Source: Trichomonas vaginalis G3
Taxonomy: Eukaryota > Parabasalia > Trichomonadida > Trichomonadidae
DNA: 64,000 nt
Assembly: GCF_026262505.1 (NCBI RefSeq)
Contig: NC_067203.1
Span: 13,962,392-14,026,391 of the forward strand
Direction: 5' to 3'
The translations under genes were made by a program, and so were the position numbers. Of the stretch, positions 19,481 through 27,461 are shown in pieces. Under the pieces are notes generated by a model that saw nothing but the letters and a program-made list of their open reading frames with translations, had not been told where the DNA came from and made no database searches. Positions within the stretch are counted from its first letter, which is position 1. Each line of letters opens with the position of its first letter.

Positions 19481-20941
19481 TTATTTGTGTGGCTGTGTTG
19501 GTTCTCTTTCCTTGGAGAGTGTGATTAATTCCAAAGTATCACCGCATGGAGGGATGTTCTCAACAAGTCTTTGTATTGTATCGTTTATGAAGAAACAATA
19601 GTCCTGGTTCTGGAACATCGCAATTCTTTCAATAAGTTTGTAAGATTCGGAACATTTCTTAAAGTTGATCAAATCGTTGATTTTGTTTGGATATGACTCC
19701 TGAATATATACCAAATCCTTCTGGAAACAACCAATGAATGGTACGCAGTGATCTGTAGTATTCTGAAGTCTTTGTCTGTAATTCTTGAAATCCTGAGCGA
19801 TTTCGCAAAGATCGGTTAATGCGTCGAGCTCTTTCTTGTTGATAGACTTATACGCGATCTTCATTGTCTGCTCCATACGAACGACAGAGCGATGTGTAAT
19901 TCCGCAGATTACAGAGAAGAGTCCATTGAAGTTTAGCTGCGCTTCGAACTGCTGGCCGACTTCGAACCATCTCTTGAACTCATTAGCGCGCTCCTTTGGC
20001 GTTGCCGGGAAAATAATACTATGCGAAATAAAACGAGAAAGTAAATCAAAATGCTCTTGAAGTCTGATAATGTTAGGGCAGCCACCGCACTCAGAATTAC
20101 CCCAAAGTGCTGCAAGCAACTCTAGTGGTGTAATATTATGGAAAATGTGGGAATGGAATATGGTAATCTGGCGAGCGAGCTCATGAGGCTCGATCTGCTG
20201 GAGAGTCCATGTCTCTGGTGGAGTCGATGGAATGTTGAGTGGCGGCGGCTCTCTGATTGTAGTTTTCGTAGTATTAGTTTTGATACCGTTAAACTCGTTC
20301 AAGGCGGTTGAGACGTTCTTGGCGAGGTTTTCCATGGCTTTATCGTGATTTAGAGCTTCAAGGAAGATATTGAGTGATTTAACCATCTCTTTGTCGAATT
20401 GATATGGGCATTGCTTTAGCCAGAATTTTATGACGTTGACGGCTCTCGGACGAATGATGTTTTTAATTTCATCGTTGTCTTTGACGTTGCAACCTGGTAG
20501 AGAGATATCTGTAAAGTATCGCTGATAAATAGCTGCGAGAAGGAACCTAGGATTGACAAAAGATGGCGAAGAAAGTAAGAAATTCTTCTGGAAGTTTACA
20601 CTTGAATCTGGTGAAAGTAGGCATACGATAAGCTGATGAACAGATGCAGCTAAAATTTCTGAGGAGTTTGGCTGTGTTTGCCACTCTCCATCCACTTTAA
20701 ATACAAGAGTTTGGATTTTATGAAGGTCTTGCATTTCGCTGGAAGAAATCGATAGCGTCGTTAAGAGCTTACCAAGGATGATTGCAGGGTTGTCGTATTC
20801 GTCGTCTTGAAACTCGATAGATTCAAATGGCTTTAACGCGTTCAATAAAATATCAGCACTGGAGACTCTAGGTCTCTGTGAGAATTTAAAACGCCGATTT
20901 TTACGGTTGGAGATCCCATCTGAATGCTCATCGCGTTGCAT
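19481..20941 (-). CDS. RasGEF (CDC25-type Ras guanine nucleotide exchange factor)
   Basis: A 486-residue host protein. The first ATG is at 20,941; five further in-frame codons upstream lack an ATG. A polar N-terminus is followed by a REM/RasGEF-N domain at about residues 95-205 (VNPRFLLAAIYQRYFTD, RPRAVNVIKFWLKQC). The CDC25 catalytic domain lies at about 245-475, with IEPHELARQITIFHSHIF, LSRFISHSIIF, NFNGLFSVICGITHRSVVRM, VPFIGCFQKDLVYIQESYP and INFKKCSESYKLIERI. It should load GTP onto a Ras-family GTPase at the membrane. Only 36 bp separate the ATG from a TTAA where a 25-kb nest of transposons begins, so its native upstream DNA now lies beyond 46,263. I see no canonical TCA-type initiator in the remaining bases. 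Confidence 0.93.
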   Translation of the reverse strand: MQRDEHSDGISNRKNRRFKFSQRPRVSSADILLNALKPFESIEFQDDEYDNPAIILGKLLTTLSISSSEMQDLHKIQTLVFKVDGEWQTQPNSSEILAASVHQLIVCLLSPDSSVNFQKNFLLSSPSFVNPRFLLAAIYQRYFTDISLPGCNVKDNDEIKNIIRPRAVNVIKFWLKQCPYQFDKEMVKSLNIFLEALNHDKAMENLAKNVSTALNEFNGIKTNTTKTTIREPPPLNIPSTPPETWTLQQIEPHELARQITIFHSHIFHNITPLELLAALWGNSECGGCPNIIRLQEHFDLLSRFISHSIIFPATPKERANEFKRWFEVGQQFEAQLNFNGLFSVICGITHRSVVRMEQTMKIAYKSINKKELDALTDLCEIAQDFKNYRQRLQNTTDHCVPFIGCFQKDLVYIQESYPNKINDLINFKKCSESYKLIERIAMFQNQDYCFFINDTIQRLVENIPPCGDTLELITLSKEREPTQPHK

Positions 20942-20983
20942 TGGATAAAATGTCAAATGGACGATAAAAAAATATTGGTTTAA

Positions 20984-21095
20984 GGGTATAGTAAACTCAA
21001 AATTCTAGAGTTTTGAGAGTGCCAATAAACTCTATAGGCCTATATATATCTATATTTTAAAGGAGAGGTTACGCCATAATATTTGATATTATAAA
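20984..21095 (+). repeat. Kolobok-like terminal inverted repeat, left
   Basis: It matches the reverse complement of about 46,150-46,259. Shared blocks are GGGTATAGT at the very end, a GAGAGGTTA/GAGAGGTTATGCC-type block about 90 bp in, and ATATATATCTAT between them. Identity is roughly three quarters, lower than for the Maverick ends. Confidence 0.75.
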
Positions 21096-21369
21096 TTATT
21101 AATTCAAAATAAAAGTAGAAAATGAAACTAATTTTATTCTAACCTATATAAATATATCAATAATCTAAAATGATTATAGTCTGAACTATATTTTACCAGA
21201 TTATCAAATATAAGAGAAATGAAATAAGGCATAAAAATATCATAGCATAATTATTGGATAAATGCATTAATAAATTATTTATATCATAATGAGAAAAAAT
21301 CAAAATAAGAAAATGAGCATAATAATAATTTAATTAAAAACAAAAACAATAAATAAAATGTAATTTTCG

Positions 21370-21639
21370 TTAATCAAAGTCATCAATGTCTTCGTCTTCT
21401 GATTCCCATTCGGACTTGAAAACTTGATAATCTCCTCCTGGTACACTCTGAATGGATTTTTTGTATTTGTTCTGTTTTTTAGAACCTTTTGTAACAGTTT
21501 TTTGTTTCAATATCATTTTGGAGTAACAATTCTCTTCAAATGATTTGACACAATCTTCTGGAAGTGGGGGAAGATGTAATGCTTTTTGTATATCTCCGAG
21601 AAAATGCTCTGGATCATTCCATTCTAAGATTGCAACGTT
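21370..21639 (-). CDS. Kolobok-like transposase, C-terminal part (left of Maverick B)
   Basis: The last 87 residues of the transposase whose main part lies at 43,913-44,940. It reads ILEWNDPEHFLGDIQKALH and ends in an acidic tail (WESEDEDIDDFD). When the Maverick and one copy of ACGTT are discounted, the two pieces share one frame of 431 codons including the stop. Apart from the insertion I see nothing wrong with the gene, so the Kolobok copy was probably whole when it was hit. Confidence 0.85.
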   Translation of the reverse strand, partial: NVAILEWNDPEHFLGDIQKALHLPPLPEDCVKSFEENCYSKMILKQKTVTKGSKKQNKYKKSIQSVPGGDYQVFKSEWESEDEDIDDFD

Positions 21640-22177
21640 AGTTAGTATCTAGTAATTGGGTACCAAGGGTCTACGCCTCTTAGTACTCAAATTACTAGAA
21701 TCTGCAAAAACCCGTTTGACACGTAAAATATTTTGACATTTACAAAAATAAAAAAAATAATTTTTTAAAAAATAAACTTAAAAATTAACGTTAAAATTTT
21801 TGACACTTCACAAAATAAAAAAATATTTTTAAAAAATAAACTTAAAAATTAACGTTAAATTTTTTGACACTTCACAAAATAAAAAAATAATTTTTGAAAA
21901 AATAAACTTAAAAATTAACGTTAAAATTTTTTATTTATTTTTTTTATCATAGATTTTAACACCCAGAGTAAAAAAATAAACTTAAAAATAAATTAACTCA
22001 AAAATTTTTTAATTTCTGTATATACTAAATTTTTCATAAATGATAAAATTAATTTAGAGGGCTCTTTGAGCCCATCTCGCCGCTACGCGGCTTAGAGTAG
22101 ATCTAACCCGATATCTAACCTCATTTCTAACCTCGATAGTCTCAACCTTTGGGTCTTTTCTAACCTTGTGAATTTTC
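21640..22177 (+). repeat. Maverick B terminal inverted repeat, left
   Basis: It pairs with 43,382-43,912. The outer 80 bp are unique sequence (AGTTAGTATCTAGTAATTGG and on). A section of three to four degenerate 60-bp units with TTGACACTTCACAAAATAAA words follows. Then comes a double hairpin, then a TAGATCTAACCCGATATCT word that also recurs inside the element. The copies differ mainly by small length changes. Confidence 0.92.
22059..22091. repeat. Double hairpin in left terminal repeat
   Basis: Stem-loop one is GGGCTC TTT GAGCCC (22,059-22,073) and stem-loop two is GCCGC TAC GCGGC (22,079-22,091), joined by ATCTC. The matching pair in the right repeat is at 43,464-43,496, with TAC replaced by GTA in the loop when read on the plus strand, which is its complement. 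Confidence 0.85.
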
Positions 22178-23017
22178 TTATAAAGTTGCAATAGTTGAAT
22201 TCATTAACTGAGCCTCAAGGAAGAAAACATCCTTTCTGTCTTCGGGTAACACAATGGGACATTTATGATCATGTGTAGAATACATATCAATCCAAAACTC
22301 TCTATTATTTCCTGATAACTTATAATATTTAATATTTGTTAATGGTGATGCTCTAGTATGACCGATAAATTCATTTTCAACCCCTTTAGCGATATTTGAA
22401 TATAAGATCACTTGTTTTCTGTCCCATACATTATATGTTATTATTGGTGATAACACTGTTCGTTCTTCTCCGGGTTTATAATTAAATACATTCATGAAGT
22501 CTTCATTATACTGAGAAATTTTAAAACCTATCCTAAAATCACTTTGTCTCTTTTCTGCTACTTCATTAAACGGCGAGTATATAGCAAATGTGCATGTATG
22601 TGAATCATCTATTTGTTCAATAAATTCATAATGAAAGTCTATAATCTGCGGATGAATTCCTTCTTCACCTAATTTATCAAGATACACATTTAATCCTAAA
22701 GCGTTTTTGTTAAATTTCTTTTCGAAAATTTCATTAAAATCATTCATGCATTCATATAATGTTGTATCATCTTTGAAATATTTATATATGTGAATAGTTT
22801 GCTTAAATTCTTGGGTTTCGTTTATAACAACAACTTCAAGCTCAAATTCAACCTTTCTAAATCCTCGCGTTATATACATATTTGATAAACCAATATATTT
22901 TTCATTTATATTAACAGACCAGTCAATAGGTAATTTAAATGTAATTCTATTTCCATTTATTTTGACATTTTCGTTTTCAGAACTGAAAGCAACTGTTAAA
23001 GGTACTTGTCTATACAT
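22178..23017 (-). CDS. Minor capsid-like protein 1 of Maverick B
   Basis: A 279-residue protein, MYRQVPLTVAFSSENENVKI at the start, rich in beta-type sequence: ITFKLPIDWSVNINEKYIGL, then VEFELEVVVINETQEFKQ, then YNVWDRKQVILYSNIA. Its ending HKCPIVLPEDRKDVFFLEAQL matches the ending of the protein at 40,797-41,687 (DIVLPGDRKDSIIIELIL), so the two are paralogues placed near the two ends of the element. Size, beta-rich make-up and conservation fit a capsid-associated protein such as a penton or spike base, but no known fold is recognisable by eye. The stop codon lies right at the inner edge of the terminal repeat. Confidence 0.65.
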   Translation of the reverse strand: MYRQVPLTVAFSSENENVKINGNRITFKLPIDWSVNINEKYIGLSNMYITRGFRKVEFELEVVVINETQEFKQTIHIYKYFKDDTTLYECMNDFNEIFEKKFNKNALGLNVYLDKLGEEGIHPQIIDFHYEFIEQIDDSHTCTFAIYSPFNEVAEKRQSDFRIGFKISQYNEDFMNVFNYKPGEERTVLSPIITYNVWDRKQVILYSNIAKGVENEFIGHTRASPLTNIKYYKLSGNNREFWIDMYSTHDHKCPIVLPEDRKDVFFLEAQLMNSTIATL

Positions 23018-23064
23018 TTATTACAAACAAAAATATATCATTTATTCTTTCTTCTCAATGGAAA

Positions 23065-23099
23065 AGGGTCTTCGACCCTCATGAGGCTCAATGAGCCTC
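23065..23099. repeat. Double hairpin overlapping a stop codon
   Basis: AGGGTC TTC GACCCT (23,065-23,079) and GAGGCTC AAT GAGCCTC (23,083-23,099), joined by CAT. The second stem overlaps the stop codon of the 72-residue gene that ends at 23,088, so it also encodes that protein's last residues (EEAH). Confidence 0.85.
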
Positions 23100-23306
23100 T
23101 TCAGCTTTTTCCTTAGCCTCACGTTCTCTTTTTGCTTTCATTCTCGGGTTCTTCTCTCTTCCTGCAGCTAATGCGGCTAACTGCTTTTCACTTAATTTCC
23201 TTTTTGGTTTTACTGGTTTTTCTTCGGCTTTAGGTGTCTTTAGTTCTGTTAATATCTGCTCACGAATTTCTTTTTTGATGGCTTCAATATCTAATCCCTG
23301 ACTCAT
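23088..23306 (-). CDS. Small basic protein, possible DNA-condensing core protein
   Basis: A 72-residue protein starting MSQGLDIEAIKKEIREQILT. The ATG at 23,306 is preferred over an upstream in-frame codon because the earlier residues are a hydrophobic run unlike the rest. The middle reads KPVKPKRKLSEKQLAALAAG and REKNPRMKAKREREAKEKA, which is strongly basic and helical. Similar 'K-R-L-S-E-K-Q-L' segments occur in small virion proteins of related DNA viruses, so a core or DNA-binding role is plausible. It lies between the minor capsid-like gene and the capsid gene, head to head with the next gene. Confidence 0.6.
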   Translation of the reverse strand: MSQGLDIEAIKKEIREQILTELKTPKAEEKPVKPKRKLSEKQLAALAAGREKNPRMKAKREREAKEKAEEAH

Positions 23307-23320
23307 TTGATTACCGATAA

Positions 23321-23863
23321 AAAATTCAAAATTTAAAAATTTTATTTGAATTAAATATAAGCCTATCAAAATCTGAGAGACAATCGATTATATTAAATGA
23401 TGCAAGAGGAATTCAGCATCCATTATATTATGTATCAACAAGTAAAGATGGAAAAATTTATGTAAGAAAAAGACGAGTTCCATTAACGAATTCGGAAACT
23501 GATAAAATAGATATAAAACCTAAACTTGAAACAAAAGCGGAAGACAGCGAGGTTGTCAGGACAAAGCCCACGATAAAGGAAACGGAATCTAAACCAGAAC
23601 CTAAACCAGGAGGACTCAGAGAGTCCATCTTGGCGCAGAGCGCCGAAATCAAACCCGATGTACTTTCGATAACGAATCAAGAATTAATAGCTAAATTTGT
23701 AAATTTCATTGAAAAGCAAACGGAATCAAAAAATCCAGACCCACCAGTAAAAGAACAGGAAACCAAAATTAATGAAGAGTTTGTTAAAAACGTAAAACAT
23801 GAAATTATTGAACAAAAGAAACAAATTCCTCAACTAAGAAGAAGAGTTAGAATATTAAACTAA
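23321..23863 (+). CDS. Unknown polar protein upstream of capsid gene B, start unclear
   Basis: The frame is open from 23,321 to 23,863, but I find no ATG in its first part, so the start is uncertain. It includes GIQHPLYYVSTSKDGKIYVR, a Glu/Pro/Lys-rich linker, LAQSAEIKPDVLSITNQEL and a basic end IPQLRRRVRILN. A double hairpin (23,612-23,644) lies inside the frame and encodes part of the linker (GLRESILAQSAE). It ends 26 bp before the capsid gene on the same strand. No known family is recognised. Confidence 0.5.
   Translation, partial: KIQNLKILFELNISLSKSERQSIILNDARGIQHPLYYVSTSKDGKIYVRKRRVPLTNSETDKIDIKPKLETKAEDSEVVRTKPTIKETESKPEPKPGGLRESILAQSAEIKPDVLSITNQELIAKFVNFIEKQTESKNPDPPVKEQETKINEEFVKNVKHEIIEQKKQIPQLRRRVRILN
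23612..23644. repeat. Double hairpin inside a reading frame
   Basis: GGACTC AGA GAGTCC (23,612-23,626) and GGCGC AGA GCGCC (23,632-23,644), joined by ATCTT. It lies in frame within the gene at 23,321-23,863. Confidence 0.85.
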
Positions 23864-25326
23864 ATAAATATTTTTATCTAACATAAAACATGCAAAACGA
23901 ACAGCTTAACGAATTTACACCAGCTGAACATATCCATCAAATTCGTTCATATTTTGAGGTAATCGATAATGCAATTAATATTGGTGATACTAATAGAAGA
24001 TATATCGATGCAAAAATTCCATCACAACCAGGAAGCGCAAAGGATCATAACTGGGTCACATTCAATTTATCTCCGCCAGGTGAAAATATGCTAGACCTTT
24101 ATAACACATTCCTTACAACTACCTATAAAAGTAAATATATCGTGGATAATGCTATTACTGGCTCATCAATTCCAAATACTAATTCTCCAGGTTTCTTTGG
24201 CGTTTTTGATGAATCAATTTACACCATTGAAGCATATCAGTTATTAGCAAATGGAAGAGTTATTTATAGTCAGGATAACGCAAGAGAAGAAGCATATATC
24301 ATTTCTAATTCACAGACTACACAAATAAAGAAAGTTGATGTTTTCTCAAAAACGAGACATAAAGATGTATGGAAACGTTCTGAAACAGTTCGAACAGGTC
24401 AAATTATCTCAGGACCTTTAGTTGCAGGAGCTGAAATTAATTTTGACATTAAAATAAAGATTCCATGTCGTAAATTCCTTATTCTAGAAGTTATTAGATT
24501 TATTCCTGCTTTTGCAGGCAACATTCAGTTAAAGGTTAAATTTAGTAGCGATGCATTCCAGGTAACAGCACTGCCGGTAGAAGATATTTTAGCTCATAAT
24601 CCTTCTTTAATCAGTCAGGTAAAAGATAATTATGACCCACCAACTAATAAATTTGTTCCATGGAATGAACCATTCAATATGATAACAGCAGTTTCTAAAT
24701 CAAATGGTGAAATTACTGTTTCAACTGTTGAACAAAGATTAACGAAGAAATCAGCTGAATTCATTGATTGCTTCATTCATCCTAAAGCATTTTCACTCGA
24801 TCCAAATATTTACACTGAATTAGTTGACCATTGTACATCACAAGCTTTATGTTTTCCAATTAAAGTAATGGACTGGATTCCTATGGACGGTTCGTTCAGT
24901 AAAGGTTCACCATCAGCAACGTTCACAGCAGCTTATACACCAATTAACGTTAAAAGCATTTGGGCTTTATTTAGGAAGAATGATAATTATATCGTGAATT
25001 TCGAAAATCCTCAATTTGAAACCCTTCAATTATCAATGGGCGCTTATGGAAGTATGCCAGCTGAACCAGAGAGCTCTTACGGTCCTGTGTTCTATGAAAT
25101 GGTTGCTAATGCATGCAATACAAATAACGATATGATAGGATTTAATGAAGATGTGATGAGGTCGTTAATTGATGATGGAAGCGTTAAACATTTATATGAA
25201 TCATACGATAACACTCATTTCCTCTGTGGATTCCCTACGGAAACTGATTTCACATTTCAACAGGGTCAAACATCAACGGCACCAATTACTTATAAATTAG
25301 GTGTTAAAGCTGATGATACAAATATA

Positions 25327-26625
25327 GGGTGTCCAAAGGTGTGTTTAGCACAAACCTGAATACTGCGAATAGAAATAAACAAGTTACATATATATAAAGT
25401 TTATTTAAATATAATCACCATTGGATTCAATCACGCGTTCGCAGCGATCGATCCAGGCTTGAAAGATACGCTTTAAATCATCATGAGAAAATTGCTCAAA
25501 TTGCTCTCTTACAAAATTTTCAAGATCATCTGGACTCGCGAATTCGCGTCCTTCAGCTCTCTTTTTTAGCGTGCCGAATAAATAAAAGTCAGAGGGTGCA
25601 ATATCAGGTGAATAAATTGGGTTTGGAACAACTTTGACATTGTTTTCCACCAAGTAATTCATTACCTTATGACTTTTGTGAACTCTTGAATTATCAAAAT
25701 GAATTGCAAACTTTTGTTTTTGTTGTTTGGATTTCTCAAACTCATCAGAATTGATAATTTGAGTAAGAACATTGTCAATTAGATACTGAGCATTCATCGT
25801 ATTAGGTTTTTGAAGAATATCAATTGCGATGATGCCATTCACGCTCCAAAAAACCGACAACATCATCATTGGTGTGTCAATTTTTTTCTTCGGGAATGTT
25901 TGCGGATTTTCATCCTTCGGGATCCACATGATTTTGGCTTCTGTTGCATATTGAAACCAAGACTCGTCCCCTGTTACTAAAAAGCGAAACTTCTTGGATT
26001 GATACGCACGCAATATAGAGAGGAGCTCTTTCGAAGATTGGACTCTAGATTTTTTTTGAACTGAATTAAGGTTGTGCGGAACCCAACGTGTATACGCTAG
26101 TTTGTAGTTCAAATAATTGTGCAGATAATAACTGACTGTTGTACGTGGTATCTTTGTCATCTCCTCTATCCTTCTGAGTGATGCTCTTGGGTCTTCATCT
26201 AGCGCTTGAAGAATTGCTTTGATTTTTCTTTGATCCGGCGATTTTTTGTCAATTTTTATGATGGGCGCCTTTTTGTTCATGAAGTGATACATCCTAACAT
26301 GATACGTTACAGTGGAATAGCTAGGAGCATCCATACCGAAGCATTTTACCAATGTCTCGTAGATTTTTTACAGTCTTTGCATTTTTTTGCAAGAGCGAGG
26401 ATGTTTTCTTTATGATTCATTAAAAAAATGAAAAAAATCCCGCCAAAATTTCCCGCGAAACCGCCTCTTGTCTCAAAATTCATTTTATATCCCGGCATGG
26501 CGCCAAAATACAACTTACTCATCATATACATATATTCATATTTTTTATTATATATTTATAATCAGCATATATCTCCTTTAATAGTCTCATATAGAGCGCT
26601 GTGCTAAACGCACCTTTGGACACCC
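25327..26625 (-). mobile_element. mariner (DD34D) transposon, copy 2, in Maverick B capsid gene
   Basis: A 1,299-bp element with 26-bp inverted repeats (25,327-25,352 and 26,600-26,625) beginning GGGTGTCCAAAGG, and TATA on both sides as for copy 1. It is nearly identical in sequence to copy 1 at 16,721-18,020. It reads on the minus strand and splits the capsid gene of Maverick B, making it the youngest insertion in this nest. Confidence 0.95.
25405..26420 (-). pseudogene. mariner transposase, copy 2, one frameshift from intact
   Basis: From the ATG at 26,420 (MNHKENILALAKK) the protein runs into an A-run at about 26,363-26,370 that is one base shorter than in copy 1, shifting the frame. From 26,352 a single 315-residue frame continues to the stop. 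It has the helix-turn-helix RRIEEMTKIPRTTVSYY and catalytic aspartates in VTGDESWF, HFDNSRVHK and APSDFYLFG. Thirty-four residues separate the last two, the DD34D mark of mariner. WVPHNLN and YSPDIAPSD are the usual family motifs. Without the shift it would be 338 residues. Confidence 0.93.
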
Positions 26626-26814
26626 TATATAAGCGAAAAATACACTGTCAAACCTTTATTAGGATTTCTTAGAAATGCTTGTTTCGCTATTCAAGTTAGA
26701 CCAGCCGGCATCCCTGCTGTTAGAATTGATGATTATAATTTAGCTGCTGATGGAGGTGATGAATAAAAATAAATCTAGTTAATTTTTAATTTTCTGATTT
26801 TTTTTTATAAAACG

Positions 26815-27381
26815 ATGGAAAATAATAACTGGGAAACATTAGTTGCTGATGAAGATTACGAAATTAACACAAAATATCCGTATCAAATAAGAAGGAAGAA
26901 AAACGGAAAGACTGTCAGCGAGTATGAAGAAAAGAATGGATATATAAGATTAACCCTTAACGGTAAAAAATATCTTAAACATAGATTAATAGCTATTCAG
27001 TGGATTGATAATCCTGATCGTTTTGGGGAAGTTGACCATTACGATAAAGTAAGAAATAATAATATGGTTGATAATCTACATTGGTGTTCAAGTTCTACAA
27101 ATAATAGAAATAGAAGTAAAGCAAATGGAGTAGAATATAATTTCGTTGATGAAATCAGTGAAAATTCAATTACTGTTTCACATTACGGAAATCATGAATT
27201 TGAGGATTTATTTTACGACATCGATGCAGATTTGTTTTATTATTATAACGGTCGTCAGTATAAAGAACTATACATTAATGAAAACATAAATGGTTCATTA
27301 TATGTTAATGTTTATGATGTTAATGGAAAAAGAACATGCATTACGTATAGTAAATTCAAACGCTTACATAATTTAATATGA
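26815..27381 (+). CDS. Free-standing HNH endonuclease (NUMOD4/HNH type)
   Basis: A 188-residue protein with an N-terminal NUMOD4-like part (NNWETLVADEDYEINTKYPY) and a GYIRLTLNGKKYLKHRLIA segment. The HNH core follows (residues about 55-100): HRLIAIQWIDNPDRFGEVDH, NNNMVDNLHWC, NNRNRSK. This is the layout of phage and large-virus homing-type endonucleases. The C-terminal half is tyrosine-rich and unassigned. It sits 48 bp behind the capsid gene and convergent with the polymerase gene, with a double hairpin between. It may be a passenger homing gene or may nick DNA for the element. Confidence 0.85.
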   Translation: MENNNWETLVADEDYEINTKYPYQIRRKKNGKTVSEYEEKNGYIRLTLNGKKYLKHRLIAIQWIDNPDRFGEVDHYDKVRNNNMVDNLHWCSSSTNNRNRSKANGVEYNFVDEISENSITVSHYGNHEFEDLFYDIDADLFYYYNGRQYKELYINENINGSLYVNVYDVNGKRTCITYSKFKRLHNLI

Positions 27382-27427
27382 AAAGTTTATTTTTGTCTTG
27401 AACGATAAAAATATATTATATCATTAA

Positions 27428-27455
27428 GCCGCTACGCGGCGAGACCCAAAGGGTC
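27428..27455. repeat. Double hairpin between convergent genes
   Basis: GCCGC TAC GCGGC (27,428-27,440) and GACCC AAA GGGTC (27,443-27,455). It lies between the end of the HNH gene and the end of the polymerase gene, where a shared transcription-end signal would be expected. Confidence 0.8.
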
Positions 27456-27461
27456 ATGACT

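Larger units (their letters stand above)
23890..26766 (+). pseudogene. Major capsid protein (double jelly-roll type) of Maverick B, interrupted by mariner
   Basis: Coding starts MQNEQLNEFTPAEHIHQIRS, with beta-rich blocks such as TFNLSPPGENMLDLYNTF, IYTIEAYQLLANGRVIYSQD, GPLVAGAEINFDIKIKIPCR, GNIQLKVKFSSDAFQV and DWIPMDGSFSKGSPSATF. Roughly 475 residues lie before the mariner at 25,327 and about 45 after it (26,628-26,766), giving about 525 residues, a usual size for a Polinton major capsid protein. The flanking coding sequence otherwise looks well kept, so the mariner insertion appears to be the main damage. The fold is inferred from length, composition and the element's gene set, not from a specific motif. 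Confidence 0.72.
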
